Shown here piece by piece: positions 35,001 to 39,141 of a DNA stretch of 39,141 bases. Position 1 is the first letter of the stretch. Every line of letters starts with the position of its first letter. Origin of the DNA: Ectocarpus siliculosus (taxonomy: Eukaryota > Sar > Phaeophyceae > Ectocarpales > Ectocarpaceae); assembly GCA_000310025.1 (NCBI GenBank), contig FN647768.1, positions 93,628 through 132,768 of the forward strand. The letters run 5' to 3'. The position numbers and the translations under genes are program-made. The notes beneath the pieces were generated by a model. It was given only the letters and a program-made list of their open reading frames with translations, did no database searches and was not told where the DNA came from.

Positions 35001-38000
35001 CCTCGGCGGGAGAAGCCTCTCAGACTTCGCTGCCGACCCCTGCTCCGGCTGTGGCGGCGGTGGCGTCGACGGCGCTTCTGTGTCGGTGGGAGGAGGTGCT
35101 GCTAGCGGACACGCTGAGGTTCAGCCTGGACCCGGCGGTGGCCCGGGCGAAGCGAGTGCTGCACCTGGGGGGCCTGCAGGGGGAGCTCCGCGAGGAGGAG
35201 AAGGAGGGCGGTTGGTACGTTTTTTTTTTTTTTCTCTCGAGACAACACACTAAACCCATATCTGTGGACAGATATGGGTCTAGGATAGTTTGGTAGTGAT
35301 TTCGTGGCGTTAGTTTTGTATTCGTGCCCCCGCCGCCCCCTCCCTGTAGGCGAGCGCTCATGGTTCGACCCAGCGGCGGTATTTAGGAAATCTGAGTCGC
35401 GGAAACGGATGCCAGCGGGCAAGGCTGTCTTTTGTCTCCAAGCCCAACTGGTGAACCGCTCGCCCTTCCTCTCGCGACCGTCAAGAATTCCGACCGTTTC
35501 TTGGGGCCGGATGTTTTGTTCTGCGTGAAGCGTTCGTCGTGCTTTTTGGGTGGTTTCAACCCCGAGTGTCGCTCAACGACCCCTTTTGTCGACAACAAGC
35601 TTTACAACCAGCACGGCACGCTCCGTGTCGCTCAACGACCCCTATTTGTCGACACCAATATTTGCAACCAACACAACTTCGCGGTGTCGCTCAACGACCC
35701 CTGTTTGTCGACAGCAAGCTTTGCAAACCAACCTGTCGCTCAACGAACCTTTTGTCGACGACGAGCTTTATAATAATACTGTACAACAACACAACACAAC
35801 GCGCAGGAGCTTGGACTCTAGGAGTTTCTTCGAGCGCCTCCTCCTCTCGAGGCTCAACGACGGCACCAGCCTCGCCGACATCGGTGGCGTGGAAGCCGCC
35901 GCCGCCGCCCCGGCCTCCTCTTCCTCCTCGAGGGCGTCGCCCCTCGCTTACATGATTGGCTGCTACGAAAGGTAACTACTTTGTTATTTCATCTACGACG
36001 ACTACAGTAGGAGCGCGCAACGAGGCAACAGGGAGGGGGGGGGGCTTCTTGCGCATCGGACAATGGGCAATTGCATTGAGGCTGACTCTTATGGCAACCG
36101 AAAGTTGGCCCGACGGATTGTTTTTACTGGCATTCCCCCACCCCCCTGATTTGCCACGGATTCGACCAAGAGACAGACCTCTCACCACATCACCACAGAG
36201 TTCTCCCTCCATGATGGTCGGATCGTCACCAAAACTTGAAGGCTGTACGCACCACACCTGTAGGCGTCTTTGGAGCTAGTGGTGACTGCTGTGGGGTCTG
36301 TGTGTGCTATCTCTCCACAGCAGAAAGAATGGCAGTGCTGAAAACAGCGGCATTGAAACCGTCCCGTCCAGAGCTTTCCGAAAACGCATTCGTTTCATTT
36401 TGGTGTCCTCATCATCGTGGAATATTCGACCCTTGAAAATCGTTCTAAGGGGCGTGGTATCTCGTGTCACCTACGGTACATCGTACTTGCCGCGGGCCAG
36501 TCAGTTCTCCGTGGTTGAGGGGGGGGCGAAAATCTCGCCGCGTGAACCACCACCTCTACCTCGGCGGATTTTCTTTGGCAGGGCGGTGCAGGCGGGGAAG
36601 GGCCCAGCTCCCCGTCACAAGGGTGCGTCCGTGGGGGCGCTGAGAGACTCCGCCGTGCGGCACCTGCGGGGCGTTCTCGTCACGTACGCCATCCTCACCA
36701 TACAAAACCCCGACATGTGGGGCGACGAGGTGAGTTTTGATCGTTGATCGCCGCGGGGGAAGTTGATCAACGCTCACCAAAGCCCTACGTAGTGTCCTCC
36801 TCTGCGCAGCTTTTAATCGCTTCCGTCCCACGCGTGTGCTGCAAGGTTGGTTGTGATGTTTTGTCTAAACGATACCCCGGCTCTTCGCTTGTTTGAAGGG
36901 AAGCGGCAGCGATAGTATTAGGTATCGGAAGCGTCACGAGTCGAGCGTCGTTTCAAGCGGGATAGTAACCCATCCGCTTCGGCAAACAAGAAAAACGCCC
37001 CGAAATTCCGGCTTCCTCTCGAATGGATGTCATTGATCCATGGTTTGTGCGGCCCCTTTTGGGAACGGGGGTCGTAAACACGTCTTCCGTAGGGCTTTTC
37101 GTTCGAGCGGCGTGCTCCTTTTGGCCACTGGTGTGGTGGGGTCCGGTCGGTGAGCGACGTGCGTGCCTACTGTTTTTTCGCCAATCTTTCGCCCGAGAGT
37201 GCCCGCCTGCGGCGAAATAACCCTGCCCCTTGTTGTGCTCACTGCCGACGGTGCTGGCTTGTGTGTGCGCGCGTGCGTGTGTTACTGTTAGCTTTGACTG
37301 CGCTAACCGGCTGACCAATCAGAAGGCGTCAGTATCAATGCGACTGAAAACAGAAAACTCTTGTAGAGGCCATGATCCGGAGGTGGGACCCCGTCCGTGT
37401 GCTTGTGCGCCCACGCGCATGCGATGTGTGTAGGTTTATTTCTAGCATCGACCGCGCTAACCGGCTGACCAATGAAAATACATCAGTCTCAGCGTGTGTG
37501 CCTCCGTGTTGCTGCTGCGCAGGACGACGACGCGCCCGGAGGTGGCCCCATCTCAGAGCTCAAGAATCTCTTCCGAAAGAAAGGGGCAGCGGCTCTGCCA
37601 CAGGTGACGGAAGGGGTACATAGGGCGTTTGTCTTGGTTGATTGGATCGGCGGATCTGGCGTTCGTGCGCGGTGATTTTTAGACAGTATTCCTGTGAACA
37701 CAGATAGATTCCCCCTTGACCACGGTATTTTTGTTGCGGCCAGCGATTGCGCTGCGCACGGTTACGCTTTTTTGTTGCTGTTTTCTCGGCGAGGACCGTT
37801 TTTTTTTTTTCCCACCGTTACCCCGTGTCGCGTGTATGTTTTTCGTGCGTCTTTGGCTACCTTTTTGACCCCGTTGTTTCACGGCTGTTTCGATGTTGGG
37901 GGGGAGAAATTACTCCTGTGTCCCCTCCCACTGTTGAATTGGTCCCCTCGATGTGACGTGTGGGCTCTGTACTGCAACAGGGACTTCTGGACGACTTCAT

Positions 38001-39141
38001 TCGAAGCACCAGCGGCGACGCGGCTGGGGACAGCGGAGGGGTCACCCTCGAAGAGCTCTTCCAGCCGGTAAGTCCCCTATGTCCACGCGCAAGAAATGTG
38101 TAGTTCCCACGAAATATAAAACGTTGGGCTTAACTCTTGGCACCTGGTCCTATCGTTGGAAACTTCTTCAGCGGGGTCAGGAAAGGGATTTAAGGCAGCG
38201 TGCTGAAATGCTTCCGCGTTTTATCAACAGGCCGACGCGCGTTCTGGTGTGCCGAACGTGCGTGTTGACACGATGGCAAAAGGGATTGTGTTGTATACGG
38301 CACACGCGGGAGTTCTATCTAGTCGGGTTTTTTGCTGCTGACACACGACGCCTGTATGCGATCGGTAGCACACCCATACCTGTACCGAACGCTGCGGTGC
38401 GGTCGGTTTGACTTGCACGCTCGCAGCAGCCGTACCCGTACGGCAGTAGACAATTGTGGAGGTGCTGTGTCGTCGTCAAGTCAAGTACGGATTGCTTTCC
38501 GCTAGCCACACCTGGCGCTCGCCAGGGCGCGGGCGCAATCTCTGTCCTCCCGATCTCTCTTCTACCCGTTGCTCTCTCCCGCCCTTTTTCCATATTTGCG
38601 GTCTGCCCGCCATCCAACCTTGACCCCTCCCCCCTCGACATATTCCACCATTCATTATTGTTGTAGCCTCCCCCCCTCCCCCCGTCCGGTTTGGCACAGC
38701 ACGCGCAAGGATGATAATTGACCAGCTTCTGGTTTCTCCTTGGGAAACGCAGCCTGGACCGGCATATCGTTCCGCCCCGGCATTGTAGCGATGCGAGGTC
38801 AATAGTCTAACGACTACGGCATGCGTTTACATGAGTACACCCCCGCCCCCCCCCCTCTTATGCCGCAGCTGCTGCTGTCGTTGGTGAACGACGCGGCGGA
38901 ACTATGTTCCCGAGCGGACCCCATGGCCGCGATGGGGGAATTCGCCTCCGTCGTTCAGGCCTTGGCGGCCCTGGTGGCTTGGAAACCGCTGGCCGGCCTC
39001 TTCGCAAACCTACCGGAGTGAGTAGACGGATGACGGGGGTTGCTATCGTTTTGGCTACAACTGGGGGGAGGGGTGTGTACTCATAGCCGTGCATCCCGAA
39101 GTCGTTAGACCATTAACCTGCTATCCCTACAAAGCCGGGGC
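32047..39141 (+). CDS. UFD2: UFD2/UBE4-type ubiquitin chain elongation factor E4, N-terminal third (partial)
   Basis: Visible exons: 32047-32183, 34969-35214, 35807-35971, 36582-36729, 37523-37603, 37981-38067 and 38869-39017; about 337 residues, continuing past the window. All seven donors are consensus-like and phases match (2,2,2,0,0,0,2). Residues 1-100 are low-complexity, with a basic patch PPPSKRVRRE that could be a nuclear signal. Then come family landmarks of the UFD2 N-terminal region: LLADTLRFSLDP, SFFERLLLSRL, SPLAYMIGCYER (compare PYLIGC in plant UFD2), the helix ending LTIQNPDMWGDE (plant: LGNPDMFGN), LLDDFIR, and MGEFASVVQALAALVAWKPL. E4 enzymes extend ubiquitin chains with E1, E2 and E3 and act with the Cdc48/p97 segregase. 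The catalytic C-terminal U-box is outside the window. Exon 1 is assigned by phase and composition and is the least certain. Confidence 0.9.
32207..32416 (+). other. 69-codon open reading frame in UFD2 intron 1
   Basis: The frame starts at ATG 32207 and ends at a TAA at 32414-32416, with a protein-like composition (basic start, PRELPRMIENTKILITKSG, end KKALKCMK). It begins only 23 bases after the UFD2 exon 1 donor and is more AT-rich than neighbouring exons. I do not recognise it. It may be a small gene, a remnant of an inserted element, or chance. Confidence 0.25.
33420..33850. repeat. purine-rich low-complexity tract with gtcggaacgac motifs
   Basis: The plus strand is strongly A/G rich here and the short motif gtcggaacgac or a close variant (cgtaggaacgac, cgtcagaacgac) recurs at least four times between 33550 and 33700. 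Open frames on the minus strand simply reflect the T/C-rich complement. UFD2 intron 1. Confidence 0.6.
33855..34697 (-). pseudogene. frame-broken coiled-coil ORF (gag-like or decayed gene)
   Basis: The minus strand carries protein-like sequence that changes frame several times. It runs in one frame near 34697-34630 (MGAAVAPQEALTAAAQLDMG), then a second (HLLEVQRDLRLFSETQAALP), then a third from about 34470 (AREEELEVLRFKRDKN, DLEPLQAEYDRQRSQ, ALVEAARKASKQREKDLRER; heptad-like, probably coiled coil, then a Ser/Ala-rich linker). Near 34000 it changes once more, ending ESVRDLATEVARSLTDSLP. A 17-bp direct repeat (ggcggctagggaacgtg) near 34470-34510 accompanies the break between the second and third frames. 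I do not recognise the family; a retroelement gag-like origin is only a guess. It lies antisense within UFD2 intron 1. Confidence 0.5.
33886..33935. repeat. near-perfect 50-nt hairpin
   Basis: A perfect 17-bp arm pair (gaatcggtcagggacct and aggtccctgaccgattc) encloses 16 bases that themselves pair five more times around a ttcc loop. It overlaps the 3' end of the frame-broken minus-strand ORF. It is not followed by a T run on either strand, so it is not an obvious Pol III terminator. Confidence 0.8.
35255..35285. repeat. 12-bp palindrome, hairpin with 2-nt loop
   Basis: acccatatctgt and acagatatgggt are perfect inverted repeats separated by gg. The right arm and the following bases (agatatgggtct, ggata) resemble 7381-7400 in RS-protein intron 1, suggesting a small dispersed family. 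Confidence 0.6.
35566..35785. repeat. four-copy tandem repeat in UFD2 intron 2, period about 50-59 bp
   Basis: The phrase gtgtcgctcaacgacccc, followed by a ttgtcgac site and a caagctttgcaacca-like end, begins at 35566, 35624, 35684 and 35733. The last unit is shortened and more diverged, and ends about 30 bp before the exon 3 acceptor. Confidence 0.9.
37293..37480. repeat. two-copy direct repeat with a CCAAT core in UFD2 intron 4
   Basis: cgctaaccggctgaccaat occurs at about 37301 and 37454, about 153 bp apart, with similar flanks. The second copy also matches 13448-13480 on the opposite strand. The second copy ends about 45 bp before the exon 5 start. Confidence 0.8.
38773..38855 (-). repeat. 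dispersed repeat, copy 2 (inverted), upstream of UFD2 exon 7
   Basis: About 80 bp matching the reverse complement of 39062-39141, from gccccggc through gtctaacgact to catgagtacac and a C run. The C run is directly continuous with the pyrimidine tract of the exon 7 acceptor at 38868. Confidence 0.85.
39062..39141 (+). repeat. dispersed repeat, copy 3, downstream of UFD2 exon 7
   Basis: Same family as 11721-11790 and 38773-38855. The right boundary is cut by the window edge. With copy 2 it forms an inverted pair around exon 7. Confidence 0.85.

Noticed and set aside
35566-35785. CRISPR-like regular repeats
   Set aside because: Units are contiguous diverged tandem copies without unique spacers, within a eukaryotic intron.

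Overview
This is a nuclear window from an intron-rich eukaryote at roughly 50% GC. I infer a stramenopile, most likely a brown alga (Phaeophyceae). The inference rests on gene structure: short phase-consistent coding exons, introns of 0.4 to 3.4 kb, tightly spaced head-to-head gene pairs, and introns full of small repeats. No single marker proves the lineage.

Five protein genes can be rebuilt exon by exon, using reading-frame phase, GT..AG junctions and family similarity. From left to right they are: (1) a small arginine/serine-rich (RS) protein, minus strand, 454-8405, four exons. (2) A PX-domain protein, plus strand, 8634-16758, five exons, with the 100-N assembly gap in intron 2. (3) A cyclin-box protein with a long repetitive C-terminal tail, minus strand, 19644-24240, four exons. 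(4) Ribosomal protein eS8 (RPS8), minus strand, 26249-31738, six exons, the first carrying only ATG plus one base. (5) The N-terminal third of a UFD2/UBE4-type ubiquitin chain elongation factor (E4), plus strand, starting at 32047; seven exons are visible and the gene runs off the right edge.

Genes 1/2 and 4/5 are divergent pairs whose start codons are only 228 and 308 bp apart, so each pair probably shares a bidirectional promoter. Genes 2 and 3 converge on a 2.9 kb stretch with no supported gene. The products are housekeeping or regulatory (splicing, phosphoinositide or membrane binding, cell cycle, translation, ubiquitination) and do not form one pathway.

The introns hold the unusual material. 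There is a 322-bp foldback MITE-like palindrome in eS8 intron 1 and a second foldback at 6906-7096. PX intron 4 carries a tandem array of tRNA-like hairpins. A short dispersed repeat occurs three times, two copies inverted around UFD2 exon 7. Several 50-125 bp tandem repeats are present, and a frame-broken coiled-coil ORF with a near-perfect 50-nt hairpin lies in UFD2 intron 1. I see no rRNA gene, no intact tRNA gene, no CRISPR array, no intact transposase or reverse transcriptase, and no clear novel multi-gene system.
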